A stretch of DNA of 64,000 nucleotides from Methanomassiliicoccales archaeon (GCA_013415695.1 JAAEEP010000002.1:86110-150109); one strand, 5' to 3'; positions 1 through 8,118 are shown, numbered from the stretch's first letter. Numbers and translations are program-made. Notes: generated by a model from the sequence alone, not told the origin.

Positions 1-456
1 TTCCGGAATCCGGGTCCCGTTGAACTCGTAGGCGAGGACCATATTGCCCTGGATTGATGGATCGGACCACTCGTTCATCACATTTCTCCAACAGTAGGTC
101 TGGTTGTATCCGTCTGTGGCGTAAACAGTGACATTGTCTCCCTCGGATATTCCCCCTATGAGATCAACCAGGTCGGATACGTTAACCCCTCGATAGATAC
201 CGTGCCCTCTCCAGTTGCCGAAGAAGTTCTGGTAAGAGGAGAACGCCTCTATGGATTCCATGGAAAGGAGATCATTCATAGTGATGTCGACCTCACTTTC
301 GGGATCACCTTCGACTGATAACGAGAAAACTGCATCACCTTCGTTTCCTTCGTTGGTCAGGTAGAGAAATGCTAGCGGTGAGATGATTACTAGAAGCACC
401 ACGATCAAGGCGGCTAGTGCCTTTCTATTGACCGCTTGTCCCCCAGCTTCAGGCAT
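1..456 (-). CDS. Membrane-anchored protein with sulfite-oxidase-fold domain (3' end beyond window)
   Basis: The gene starts at ATG 456-454 and stays open for 152 codons to the left edge, so its C-terminus is missing. Residues about 10-33 form one hydrophobic segment after a short N-terminus with a single charged pair, which reads as a membrane anchor or uncleaved signal. The rest, seen as extracytoplasmic, resembles the molybdopterin-dependent oxidoreductase (sulfite oxidase) fold: a 'WRGHGIYRGVNVSDLVDLIG' block followed by 'VYATDGYNQTY'. The Cys that binds molybdenum in true sulfite oxidases is not visible at its usual place before the W-x-G block, so enzyme activity is doubtful. The same domain sits at the C-terminus of the divergent ECF S component at 513-1538, which suggests that both act together in vitamin or cofactor capture; that is inference. 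Confidence 0.75.
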   Translation of the reverse strand, partial: MPEAGGQAVNRKALAALIVVLLVIISPLAFLYLTNEGNEGDAVFSLSVEGDPESEVDITMNDLLSMESIEAFSSYQNFFGNWRGHGIYRGVNVSDLVDLIGGISEGDNVTVYATDGYNQTYCWRNVMNEWSDPSIQGNMVLAYEFNGTRIPE

Positions 457-469
457 GGAATTTAAGTTA

Positions 470-490
470 ACCGATATGTATATTTATGCC
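470..490. promoter_or_regulatory. Shared divergent TATA region
   Basis: An AT-rich block (tatgtatatttatgcc, 475-490) lies about 25 nt from both flanking start codons, ATG 456 on the minus strand and ATG 513 on the plus strand. Read either way it gives a plausible archaeal TATA box, so both transcripts would be nearly leaderless and could be controlled from one site. Confidence 0.5.
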
Positions 491-512
491 TATCGCTTAA
501 CTTGGGAATGGG

Positions 513-1538
513 ATGAAGGACCGCTTCTATTTCAGCACCAGGGACCTGGTCACCATCGCTATTCTGAGCGCGCTAGGAGGTGTGCTCAGCACGTACATAG
601 GGTACCTTGGCAATCTTATCAACACCACTTTGGGTGTCCCATTCGGTGCTGGGCAGATCATGGCAGGCCTTCACATATTCTGGATGATTGTTGCCTATGC
701 CATAATCCCCCGGTTCGGTACCGGCACCCTGGTGGGATTGCTGAAGGGAACCGTTGAGCTCTTCGCAGGAAGTGCCCACGGAGTCCCGATAGTCCTGGTG
801 TCCCTGGTGGAGGGAATACTTGTCGACATGACATTCGCGGTCTTCAGAAAGCCGACAACTGTTTCGTTTGTGTGCGCAGGTGCGTTGGCATCAGCGAGCA
901 ATGTTTTCGTCTTTCAAGCGCTGTACTTCGCTTCTGTGCCCTTCACCTATATACTACTTATCGCGGCGATGGCTGCCATATCTGGAGCGGTCTTCGCTGG
1001 TTACTTTGGACAGGGGGCCTACCAGATACTGGTCGAATCCGGTATCGTGAAGGTCAAGGGTGAGAAACCGGTTTTCAAGAAACTCACAGTGCAGAAGGCT
1101 TTTACGATTGCTGTAGCGGTAGCTCTCATCGGCGGGGCGGTCATCTACTTTACCGTGGTTTACAAACCCTTCATGGATCCTCTGACTTGTGATGTGGACG
1201 GTAATGTGGAGAGCCCCTTCGTCTACCGACCGGCCGACTTCGCAGATTACGAGGTGACGATAACCGCGGAGCTCATCGGTGAGTACACATATGTCCCCCC
1301 AACTGAGTACACGGGGGTACCATTGCACATCATCCTTGAACGGGCAAATCCCAATAGTGGCGCATCCAACATAAAGGTCATAGCCTCAGATGGATACGAA
1401 GCGAGGTTCGATTACACAGACGTGATGGAAGATGTGAACCTCATCCTCATTCAGGAGGATGGCAGGTTACGCCTCATAGCCGGAGAATATGAAGGTCAGT
1501 ACTGGGTGAAAAAGGTCTCCGAGATAAGGGTGTCGTAG
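513..1538 (+). CDS. ECF transporter S component (YkoE-like) fused to sulfite-oxidase-fold domain
   Basis: A 341-residue protein. Residues 1-about 190 hold five or six hydrophobic segments with the layout of the YkoE/ABC_cobalt family of ECF substrate-binding (S) subunits, which in bacteria are linked to thiamine or its pyrimidine part. A single membrane segment at about 195-215 then leads to an outward-facing domain (about 225-341) with 'YTGVPLHIILERAN' and 'VIASDGYEARF', the same fold type as the divergent gene at 1-456. No molybdenum-binding Cys is seen. It heads a tight operon with the ATPase and EcfT genes, so a role as the specificity subunit of this transporter is well supported; the exact vitamin is not. 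The start ATG has a TATA box about 27 nt upstream, giving a near-leaderless transcript. Confidence 0.8.
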   Translation: MKDRFYFSTRDLVTIAILSALGGVLSTYIGYLGNLINTTLGVPFGAGQIMAGLHIFWMIVAYAIIPRFGTGTLVGLLKGTVELFAGSAHGVPIVLVSLVEGILVDMTFAVFRKPTTVSFVCAGALASASNVFVFQALYFASVPFTYILLIAAMAAISGAVFAGYFGQGAYQILVESGIVKVKGEKPVFKKLTVQKAFTIAVAVALIGGAVIYFTVVYKPFMDPLTCDVDGNVESPFVYRPADFADYEVTITAELIGEYTYVPPTEYTGVPLHIILERANPNSGASNIKVIASDGYEARFDYTDVMEDVNLILIQEDGRLRLIAGEYEGQYWVKKVSEIRVS

Positions 1539-1545
1539 GGGGTGG

Positions 1546-3072
1546 TTGCACATAATCGATATTAGGGATGTTTCCTTCAAGTTCTCGGGCTCCAGCGAAC
1601 CGGTTCTGAAGGACATAAATCTCAGGATCGGTACCAGTGAGTTCATCACCCTCACCGGCCCCTCAGGTTGTGGCAAGTCGACGCTGTGCCTGCTGATGTG
1701 CGGTTTCCTTCCACAGGAGGGGGACGACTTCCAAGGCACCATTCATCTTGGTAGGCAGGACGTACGAGATCATTCTGTCTACCAGCTATCCAGATGGATC
1801 GGCATCGTGCAGCAGGATCCCGAGGCACAGCTCTGCACCCTGAGCGTCATGGATGAGGTGGCGTTTGGACCCGAGAATTTCCTCATGTCCGAAGGCGAGA
1901 TCAACGATAAGGTGGAGTGGGCCTTGGATGTGGTGGGTGCGAAGCACCTTATAGGCCGAGAGACCACCAATCTTAGCGGTGGGGAGAAGCAGAGGCTGGC
2001 GATCGCTTCAATCCTTGCGCTGGAGCCCAAGGCAATAATCTTCGACGAACCGACTTCCCAGCTGGATCCAAAGGGCAGTGCCCAGATATTCTCTATCATC
2101 ACCGAACTCCAGCGCAGGACCGACATGACAATCGTGGTGGTGGAGCACAAGCTACGGCAGATACTGCCCCTGTCATCCAGGGTGGTCGTGATGGACCAGG
2201 GAAGGATTCTGGTGGACACTCCCTCAGATCAGCTGAAGGAACATCGATCCATTCTCCAGAGCGTGGGGGTCAGGCTGCCGGGCCAAGATTGGATCTCCAG
2301 GCCTCCAAGGGAGGAGAACGGTCACGACGGTGAGATATTGAGGATCGAGGGTCTCCACATGGCTTACCCCGAGGGGAAGAAGGTGCTAAACGGCGTGGAT
2401 CTCTCCATAAGGAAAGGAGAGAAGGTCGGGTTAATGGGGGACAACGGCTCTGGAAAGAGCACGCTCCTCCTCAACATCCTTGGACTTGAACAGCCCAAGT
2501 CAGGAAAGATCATTCTCGACGGGAAGGATGCCAACAGGATGAGCATGAAGGACCGGGCCAAGACGATCGGCTTCATCTTCCAGAACCCCAACCACCAAAT
2601 ATTCGAGTCCACCGTGATCAAGGAGGTCCTGTTCGCTACCGAGAATTTCGGCATGGATGCCACGGAGTCGGTCGAGAGGTCCAGGAAACTGCTGGAAAGC
2701 TGCAACATAGGTCAGTATGTGGAGAGGCACCCATACGGTCTCAGCTATGGTGAGAAGCGGAGGCTGAACCTTGCTTCCATATTCATCTACATGCCCAAAC
2801 TTCTTCTGATGGACGAACCATTCATCGGGCAGGATCTGAACAACCTGAATCAGCTAATGTCCCTTACCGACGACTTCGCTCGAAATGGTGGAGGGGCAAT
2901 TATGGTCCTCCACGAGCCGGAAATAGCGGAGATGTACTGCGACCGGCTTGTCTTCCTAAGAGACGGGAAGATCGTCGTAGATGAGCCAACCTCGAGAGCC
3001 TTCCACATCCTGAGGGAGATGGGCGAGATAGAGTACGTTCCGGAGGTGTTACCCAATGGCCCTCGTCCCTGA
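1546..3072 (+). CDS. ecfA: ECF transporter ATPase, EcfA1-EcfA2 fused in one chain
   Basis: A 508-residue protein with two complete ABC ATPase domains that power the vitamin uptake complex. Domain 1 has Walker A GPSGCGKST (38-46), signature LSGGEKQR and Walker B AIIFDEPT. Domain 2 (from about 265) has Walker A GDNGSGKST (about 298), Walker B LLLMDEPF and a variant signature LSYGEKRR. Most bacteria carry two separate EcfA genes; here they are joined, as in several archaea. Translation appears to start at TTG 1546, seven bases after the previous stop, with a GGGGGTGG ribosome binding stretch just before it. It overlaps the next gene by 17 bases, which indicates coupled translation with EcfT. Confidence 0.9.
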   Translation: MHIIDIRDVSFKFSGSSEPVLKDINLRIGTSEFITLTGPSGCGKSTLCLLMCGFLPQEGDDFQGTIHLGRQDVRDHSVYQLSRWIGIVQQDPEAQLCTLSVMDEVAFGPENFLMSEGEINDKVEWALDVVGAKHLIGRETTNLSGGEKQRLAIASILALEPKAIIFDEPTSQLDPKGSAQIFSIITELQRRTDMTIVVVEHKLRQILPLSSRVVVMDQGRILVDTPSDQLKEHRSILQSVGVRLPGQDWISRPPREENGHDGEILRIEGLHMAYPEGKKVLNGVDLSIRKGEKVGLMGDNGSGKSTLLLNILGLEQPKSGKIILDGKDANRMSMKDRAKTIGFIFQNPNHQIFESTVIKEVLFATENFGMDATESVERSRKLLESCNIGQYVERHPYGLSYGEKRRLNLASIFIYMPKLLLMDEPFIGQDLNNLNQLMSLTDDFARNGGGAIMVLHEPEIAEMYCDRLVFLRDGKIVVDEPTSRAFHILREMGEIEYVPEVLPNGPRP

Positions 3073-3880
3073 GATGGCATTCCGCAAGGAAGATTCCATA
3101 ATTCATAGACTTCATCCCATCACCAAGTTAGTCTTTCTCGTATGTTTCTGCATACTCGTCCTCGTTCTGGCCAACCTTTTCTTCTCCCTCCTGTTCCTTG
3201 TCATCATATTGCTTCTCATCAAGTTGGCCAAGATACCCTTAAGGGTCTTCGCAAGGAGGGCCAGGTTCATCATAATGTTCACGATCGTCCTGTTCCTGCT
3301 TCAGGTGATCTTCGTGGATAACGGGCGGATCCTCTTCTGGCTGATACCTGAGCTGGCCCCGGGTGTAGGACCTTTTGTGCCAGTGACAACTCTTGGGGTG
3401 GAGAGAGGTGTCGTGATCGCGTGCCGTTTCCTGTGCATAATCGCATCTTCCTTCCTGTTCGTCGCCACCACCCATCCCAACGACTTCGCCTATGCGCTCA
3501 TGCAGATCGGCCTTCCATACCGCTACGGCTTCACTTTGATCACGACGCTCCGCTTCCTCCCCTTGTTCGGCAGCGAGTTCAACGTGGTGAGGAGGGCCCA
3601 GATCGCCAGGGGTATGGATACGGCGGTGAGACCCAGGACCCTGATGCGCACCATCAAGCTCACCTTCCTCCCACTCTTGGTCTCCGGTATGTCCAAGGTT
3701 GATGCCCTCTCCATATCCATGGAGGGAAGGGGATTCGGGCTTCACAAGAAGAGGACCTTCGTCAGGACTCTGAAATTCACGGGTACCGATACAGCGATTA
3801 CCATGATCATCATATTGACCACCGTGCTGCTGTCACTATGGACAATGCTTGTGAGCATACCGATCGAGTACCATCTATGA
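3056..3880 (+). CDS. ecfT: ECF transporter transmembrane coupling protein EcfT
   Basis: A 274-residue membrane protein with hydrophobic segments at about 24-58, 70-90, 115-138 and near the C-terminus (about 245-265). The cytoplasmic coupling region carries the family's paired short motifs: 'QIARGMD' and a second, diverged one at 'SMEGRGFG', which contact the ATPases. Length fits the EcfT/CbiQ family (about 250-280). It overlaps the ATPase gene by 17 bases and is followed after 10 bases by the kinase gene, so S component, ATPase, T component and kinase form one transcription unit. Confidence 0.9.
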   Translation: MALVPEMAFRKEDSIIHRLHPITKLVFLVCFCILVLVLANLFFSLLFLVIILLLIKLAKIPLRVFARRARFIIMFTIVLFLLQVIFVDNGRILFWLIPELAPGVGPFVPVTTLGVERGVVIACRFLCIIASSFLFVATTHPNDFAYALMQIGLPYRYGFTLITTLRFLPLFGSEFNVVRRAQIARGMDTAVRPRTLMRTIKLTFLPLLVSGMSKVDALSISMEGRGFGLHKKRTFVRTLKFTGTDTAITMIIILTTVLLSLWTMLVSIPIEYHL

Positions 3881-3890
3881 GCTGAGGCAT

Positions 3891-4652
3891 ATGAACACGC
3901 TGGAGAAGACCATGACTGATCTCCTGGGAAGGGGAATCGATGTCACGCACGTCTCAGAGATGCCCCTGAATGCTCCCGTCCTCGAGGTCTTAAGATTGAC
4001 CAGCAGGAAGAATGCCGTTTACTTGATCAAGACCCCCGATAGGGAGCTGGTCCTCAAGGTCTTCGAGAACGATAGGTGGGAAAGAGAGCAAACCATCCTA
4101 CTTTCATGCCAGTCCAGGGGAGTCCTGGCCCCCAAGCCCCTCCTCATGGGTGAGGGGTTCATCGTCATGGATTATCTAAAGGGTCCCAACCTCTGTGACC
4201 TGGTCAACGAGACACTGGACCCGGTCTATCCCAGGATGATCGCCAGGTGGCTGGCCGACTTTCATGGAAACCTTGGAGATGAGGAGGTAACCCTCGTCAA
4301 GTCTGATGCAAAGCTCCAGAACTTCATCCTGACCGAGCGAGGTGTGGCGGGACTGGACTTTGAGCTGGCCCATGAGGGGGACCCGTTAGAGGACCTGGGC
4401 GAGGTCTGTGCCCATATACTCAACACCGATCCCATGTTCATCGAGGAAAAGTATGCACTTTGCGACCAATTCCTCCGGTGCTACCTGTCGATCACCGATC
4501 ACTCGTTGGAGGGCATCACTTACTGGGTGGTCTCGGCTCTCAAGGAGGCCGCTCACTTCAGGCCCGATCAGCGGGAGAGGCTAGAAAAGGAGATTGAGGA
4601 ACTCGATAGAGGAGAGGTTTGGCCATTTTATCATCACGATCAGAAAAGGTGA
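3891..4652 (+). CDS. APH/choline-kinase-like small-molecule kinase in the ECF operon
   Basis: A 253-residue protein with a minimal kinase fold. The N-lobe has 'ELVLKVF' with the ATP-binding Lys and a likely partner Glu in 'WEREQTIL'; the hinge reads 'FIVMDYLKGPNL'. The catalytic loop is KSDAKLQN, keeping the Asp and Asn but with Lys-Ser in place of the common His-Gly, and the metal-binding motif is LDFE as in aminoglycoside/choline kinases rather than DFG. Bud32-type protein kinases are a more distant alternative. Its place as last gene of the ECF vitamin uptake operon suggests that it phosphorylates the imported vitamin and traps it in the cell, for example thiamine; this is inference from position. 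It overlaps the convergent gene at 4640 by 13 bases. Confidence 0.65.
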   Translation: MNTLEKTMTDLLGRGIDVTHVSEMPLNAPVLEVLRLTSRKNAVYLIKTPDRELVLKVFENDRWEREQTILLSCQSRGVLAPKPLLMGEGFIVMDYLKGPNLCDLVNETLDPVYPRMIARWLADFHGNLGDEEVTLVKSDAKLQNFILTERGVAGLDFELAHEGDPLEDLGEVCAHILNTDPMFIEEKYALCDQFLRCYLSITDHSLEGITYWVVSALKEAAHFRPDQRERLEKEIEELDRGEVWPFYHHDQKR

Positions 4653-5599
4653 TCATCGGTCAGCGCGGCCTCTCCACCAACCGTGCAGGCCAGCGTCTTG
4701 ATTCCAAGTGATCCGATCCTGGACCTGACCTCTTCGAGATCGTGAGTTCTCGTGTTGATGTAGACCGTGGCACCAGTGTCAATTGAGAAGTAGCACTTGA
4801 CCCCCTCTTCGAACATCCTCTTGACCTCCAATATCACCCTCAGGGTGTCGGGTCTCCAGAGAATGAGCCTCTCATCACCAGTCATGGTAATTCCGTGGAG
4901 GAGCAGCGTGTCCCTTTCGGCCAGTTCTCCGATGCCATTCACATCGCCCCTGCCGATAGCCTGTTCCATCTCGTCCAGCACGGAGGGCATGTACTCCAGG
5001 CGTGCCTTGAAGAAGGGCGAGCTGGTGACCTCGCGGTGGGCGGTGTCCGTGAACTTCATCGCTGGGACCACCGCCACCAGCATGGCCATGTGCGAATCTG
5101 CAGGAGAAGATATCCTTCGCGAAAAGGAACTCTCATCGTCATGGCCGGCGTACCATCGGGAGAATCCCCCGGTCACAGCCCGGGAGGCGGAGCCCGCTCC
5201 TCTCCTTGCGAATCTTGAGATCTCTTCCAGGGTGAGATCAAGGCCCAACGCGTCCGAGCAGGCGAGGGCGAGGGCAGCGAACCCAGAGGAGCTTGCGCCC
5301 AGTCCGATGTTCGAGGGAAAGTCGTTGATGGATGCCATCCTCATCCCCTTATCGATGCCAGCCATCTCCCTTATGGGCTCCACAACTGCGAGTATCCTCT
5401 CCAATTCTCTCTCGCCCGCCGATTTTCCGTCAATTTCCGCGCAATCGGGCCATCTCCCAAAATCCACCGTGGTCCGGGTGCAGAGGGGGGCAGTGCAGAC
5501 GGAAATGGAATCATGATAGGGCAGCCTGAGGACCTCGTCTTTCAGGCCATGATATTTTATCAGTCCCTGTATGGGGTGCGCGGTGGCGCTGGACTTCAT
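4640..5599 (-). CDS. Diphosphomevalonate decarboxylase family enzyme (GHMP superfamily)
   Basis: A 319-residue GHMP-fold enzyme of isoprenoid lipid synthesis by a mevalonate route. The N-terminus 'HPIQGLIKYHGLKD' matches the 'IALIKYWGK' block of mevalonate decarboxylases; 'PSNIGLGASSSGFAALAL' (about 95-112) is the phosphate-binding GHMP loop; 'SSPFFKARL' follows; and 'YFSIDTGATVYI' keeps the Asp (about residue 274) used for decarboxylation. Thermoplasma-type archaea use relatives of this family as mevalonate-3-kinase or mevalonate 3,5-bisphosphate decarboxylase. The retained Asp favours a decarboxylase, either the classical enzyme or the bisphosphate type; the sequence alone does not decide. 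It lies 8 bases downstream of archease on the same strand. Confidence 0.75.
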   Translation of the reverse strand: MKSSATAHPIQGLIKYHGLKDEVLRLPYHDSISVCTAPLCTRTTVDFGRWPDCAEIDGKSAGERELERILAVVEPIREMAGIDKGMRMASINDFPSNIGLGASSSGFAALALACSDALGLDLTLEEISRFARRGAGSASRAVTGGFSRWYAGHDDESSFSRRISSPADSHMAMLVAVVPAMKFTDTAHREVTSSPFFKARLEYMPSVLDEMEQAIGRGDVNGIGELAERDTLLLHGITMTGDERLILWRPDTLRVILEVKRMFEEGVKCYFSIDTGATVYINTRTHDLEEVRSRIGSLGIKTLACTVGGEAALTDDHLF

Positions 5600-5607
5600 G
5601 GTTCACC

Positions 5608-6012
5608 TCATATGTCGAACAGCACGGTCACCGAAGGCGTGTCCTTGTCGACATTAAGCATGTGGTATGTCACTGCCTTGATCTCGGTCTTTGGTCTGTG
5701 CTTCTTCAGATCGAGCTCCTCTCCCTTGGCCAGGCAGCTAAGGCCTTCCTCCGAGAAGGAGACGTCGAAGGAGGAGAGCACCACATGTTCAACATCATGG
5801 AGGTATAAGAGCTCGGAAAGAAGGTCGAACAGAAGCTCTTCCTTCTCGTCGCCCTCGATCTTCACCTCCACCTCTCCAATTGGCTGGATAGTAGAGACAT
5901 CTACTATCTGATCGAACATAGCCAGTGCGGCGTTGGCGAAGCATTCCTCAAGCGTGTTTCCGTATGCTCTAACCAGAATGTCGGCGGTGTGGTCAAGAAG
6001 CTCGAATCTCAT
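5608..6012 (-). CDS. Archease (RtcB ligase activator)
   Basis: A 134-residue protein of typical archease length. It starts MRFELLDHTADI, the family's hallmark, with the metal-binding Asp, and ends in the conserved '(K)AVTYHML...VTVLFDI' block. Archease speeds up the RNA ligase RtcB, which joins tRNA halves after intron removal; rtcB is not in this window. The start has a TATA box (TTTTTATCC on the minus strand, 6041-6033) about 25 nt upstream, so the mRNA is probably leaderless. The decarboxylase gene follows after 8 bases and is likely co-transcribed. Confidence 0.93.
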   Translation of the reverse strand: MRFELLDHTADILVRAYGNTLEECFANAALAMFDQIVDVSTIQPIGEVEVKIEGDEKEELLFDLLSELLYLHDVEHVVLSSFDVSFSEEGLSCLAKGEELDLKKHRPKTEIKAVTYHMLNVDKDTPSVTVLFDI

Positions 6013-6156
6013 CGTTCTTGGATTGCATGACAGGATAAAAATTGTTGTGCAGCGGTTCGAAATTCGAATTTTCCAGGTAATCTACGCTTTAAAGCTCCCT
6101 TAGAACACTCTGATTTTCAATAGTGTTATATTGCCGTTGTATATTCTCTCGGTACA
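6013..6156. promoter_or_regulatory. Divergent promoter region between archease and aspartate dehydrogenase
   Basis: Two separate TATA boxes are visible. On the minus strand, TTTTTATCC at 6041-6033 serves archease. On the plus strand, GTTATATT at 6125-6132 lies about 28 nt before ATG 6157. Both spacings predict transcripts that begin at or next to the start codon. Confidence 0.5.
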
Positions 6157-6975
6157 ATGCGAATCCTGATAATTGGGTGCGGTTCCATCGGCACTCAGAT
6201 AGCAAGGGCCGTTGACGAGATGGAGGAGTTCGACAAGGTGTACATCACTGATCAAAGCCACATGTGCGCTGTCCACCTTCAAAGGATCCTTCGGAACGTG
6301 GAGTACGTCGAGCACGACGACGAAACGATGAACAATCTAGCCAAGGAACTTGACCTGGTGGTCGAGGCAGCCAGCCAGGCGGCGGCAAGACACTACGCCC
6401 CCTTTTTCTTGGGGCGCGGAGTCGATACCATGGTCATGAGTGTGGGGGTCTTTGCGGATGATGAACTCCGGGAGAGGTGCTTCAATCTTTCCAAGGAGAA
6501 GAACGCAAGACTCTACGTCCCATCAGGAGCGGTGTGCGGTACGGATGGTCTTCGAGCGGCATCGATAGGTCGCATCGATGAGGTCACGCTCATTACCAGG
6601 AAGGGCAGGAAGGGCATGTGCGAAGAGTCCAAGCTTAGGGAGAGAGGTGTTTCAATGGAGTCTCTCGCTGAGCCCTGTGTAATCTTCGAGGGAACGGCGA
6701 GAGAGGCTGCTCTTGCCTTTCCCAGGAACATGAACGTATCGGGCACGCTCAGCCTCCTTGGTGTAGGGTTTGACGACACCAGGGTGAAGATAATATGTGA
6801 TCCAGATATTGAGAGCAACCAACATACTGTGATCGTGAAGGGAGAATTCGGTGAGTTGAGAGCCGAGACCAAGAATGTTCCTTCTCCAAAGACCCCATCC
6901 ACGAGCTTTCTCGCAGCACTATCCGCGGTGGCGGCCATCAAGCGGATCGCGTCCAACATTTGGATAGGAATCTGA
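6157..6975 (+). CDS. nadX: L-aspartate dehydrogenase
   Basis: A 272-residue enzyme, the usual length for NadX. It oxidises aspartate to iminoaspartate, the first step of NAD synthesis, in place of the flavoenzyme NadB. The N-terminal Rossmann motif is GCGSIG (8-13). The blocks 'VVEAASQAAARHYA', 'VPSGAVCGTDGLRAA' and 'FPRNMNVSGTLSLLGVG' are typical of the family, and the C-terminus ends with the usual 'PNPKTS'-like segment (here 'PSPKTPSTSFLAALSAVAAI'). Neither nadA nor nadC is next to it; the following gene is an M24 peptidase 55 bases on. Confidence 0.9.
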   Translation: MRILIIGCGSIGTQIARAVDEMEEFDKVYITDQSHMCAVHLQRILRNVEYVEHDDETMNNLAKELDLVVEAASQAAARHYAPFFLGRGVDTMVMSVGVFADDELRERCFNLSKEKNARLYVPSGAVCGTDGLRAASIGRIDEVTLITRKGRKGMCEESKLRERGVSMESLAEPCVIFEGTAREAALAFPRNMNVSGTLSLLGVGFDDTRVKIICDPDIESNQHTVIVKGEFGELRAETKNVPSPKTPSTSFLAALSAVAAIKRIASNIWIGI

Positions 6976-7029
6976 ACAGGCTCCTTACTGTTATATTGGA
7001 GATAATGCCTTTATCGATTAAGTGATCCG

Positions 7030-8118
7030 ATGAAGAGCAGGGTAGAGCGAATTTTCCAGCAGTTGGGTGAGGGGATAGATGCGGTCATATTCATGAACGC
7101 AACCGAACCCAATATCGATCTCTCATTCTTCTACATCACGGGGGCGGAGTCAGGGATCTTCGAGGGCTGTTCATCCATAATCTGGCCCGATGGTAGAATG
7201 GAACTGATAGTCAGTGAGCTGGAGGAGACGAGCTCCCGGAGGGTGAGTGCAGAGATCAAGACCTTCAAGACCACCGAGCAGAGGGCGGAGCTATTGAAAG
7301 AGTCCCTGAATGGCGTGAAGACGCTCGGAATTAACGGTGCCGCTCTCACCTATGGCAATCTCAAGAAGCTCAAGGAGACCGTGCCTGATTTCACCGAGGT
7401 GGATATAAGCAAGACGGTGGAGATGGTCAGGATGATAAAGGACGAGGAAGAGGTTGAGCGCATCAGGAAGGCCTGTCAGATCGCTTCTAGGGTGGCTGAT
7501 GACATTCCCAATTTTCTCAAGGAAGGGATGCGCGAGAGTGAGGTCGGGGCCGAGATTTCGTACCGAATGCAGAGACTCGGGGCCAGCGGTCCAAGCTTTG
7601 ATATGATCGCTGCGTTCGGTGAGAACTCGGCGGAACCCCACTACCTTGCAGGAGACCGCCCTCTGAATAGGGGGGAGGTCGCTCTATTCGATTTTGGAGC
7701 CCTCTATCGCAAGTACTGTTCCGACATCACGCGTACCTTCTTCGCTCGGGAGGCCAGCGAAAAGCAGGAGAGGATCTACGAGCTGGTGAGGGATGCCAAC
7801 GAGCTGGCTCTTACCACGATTCGGGCCGGGATCCCAGCCAAGGAAGCGGATGCCGCGGCACGCGAGCTGATAGACTCCACGGAGTTCAAAGGGAGGTTCA
7901 TCCACTCTCTGGGACATGGGTTGGGGCTCTCGGTTCATGACGGTGGAAGCATGAGCCCCGTAACCGACATCGTGCTGCAGGAGAACATGATCCTCACCGT
8001 AGAGCCAGGGATATACATACCAGGGTTCGGTGGAGTCAGGATAGAGGACGATGTAAGGATCACCAAGGAGGGTTGCGAGGTTCTCACCAACGCCTCCAAG
8101 GAGCTCATGGTGATATGA
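7030..8118 (+). CDS. M24 metallopeptidase (Xaa-Pro aminopeptidase/dipeptidase)
   Basis: A 362-residue protein with the creatinase-type N-terminal domain (1-about 130) and the 'pita-bread' catalytic domain. All five metal ligands are visible: Asp in 'ALFDFGA', Asp in 'YCSDITRTFF', His in 'HSLGHGLGLSVH', Glu in 'LTVEPGIYI' and Glu in 'GVRIEDDVRIT'. It would remove N-terminal residues next to proline from peptides in the cytoplasm. Its stop overlaps the tldD start (ATGA), so the three peptidase genes at 7030-10857 form an operon devoted to peptide turnover. A TATA-like CTTTATCG lies about 22 nt upstream. Confidence 0.9.
   Translation: MKSRVERIFQQLGEGIDAVIFMNATEPNIDLSFFYITGAESGIFEGCSSIIWPDGRMELIVSELEETSSRRVSAEIKTFKTTEQRAELLKESLNGVKTLGINGAALTYGNLKKLKETVPDFTEVDISKTVEMVRMIKDEEEVERIRKACQIASRVADDIPNFLKEGMRESEVGAEISYRMQRLGASGPSFDMIAAFGENSAEPHYLAGDRPLNRGEVALFDFGALYRKYCSDITRTFFAREASEKQERIYELVRDANELALTTIRAGIPAKEADAAARELIDSTEFKGRFIHSLGHGLGLSVHDGGSMSPVTDIVLQENMILTVEPGIYIPGFGGVRIEDDVRITKEGCEVLTNASKELMVI

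Noticed and set aside
3239..3745. Minus-strand frame of 168 codons opposite ecfT
   Set aside because: His/Glu/Gly-rich product typical of an antisense reading of a membrane protein; no start signal.
4797..5516. Plus-strand frame of 239 codons opposite the mevalonate decarboxylase gene
   Set aside because: Its product is Ser-rich with no motif, while the minus strand has clear GHMP motifs. It is a shadow of the real gene.
6050..6070. tRNA-like GGTTCGAAATTCG upstream of nadX
   Set aside because: It resembles a T-loop by chance. No matching anticodon or acceptor stems are found on either side, and the spot is a divergent promoter.
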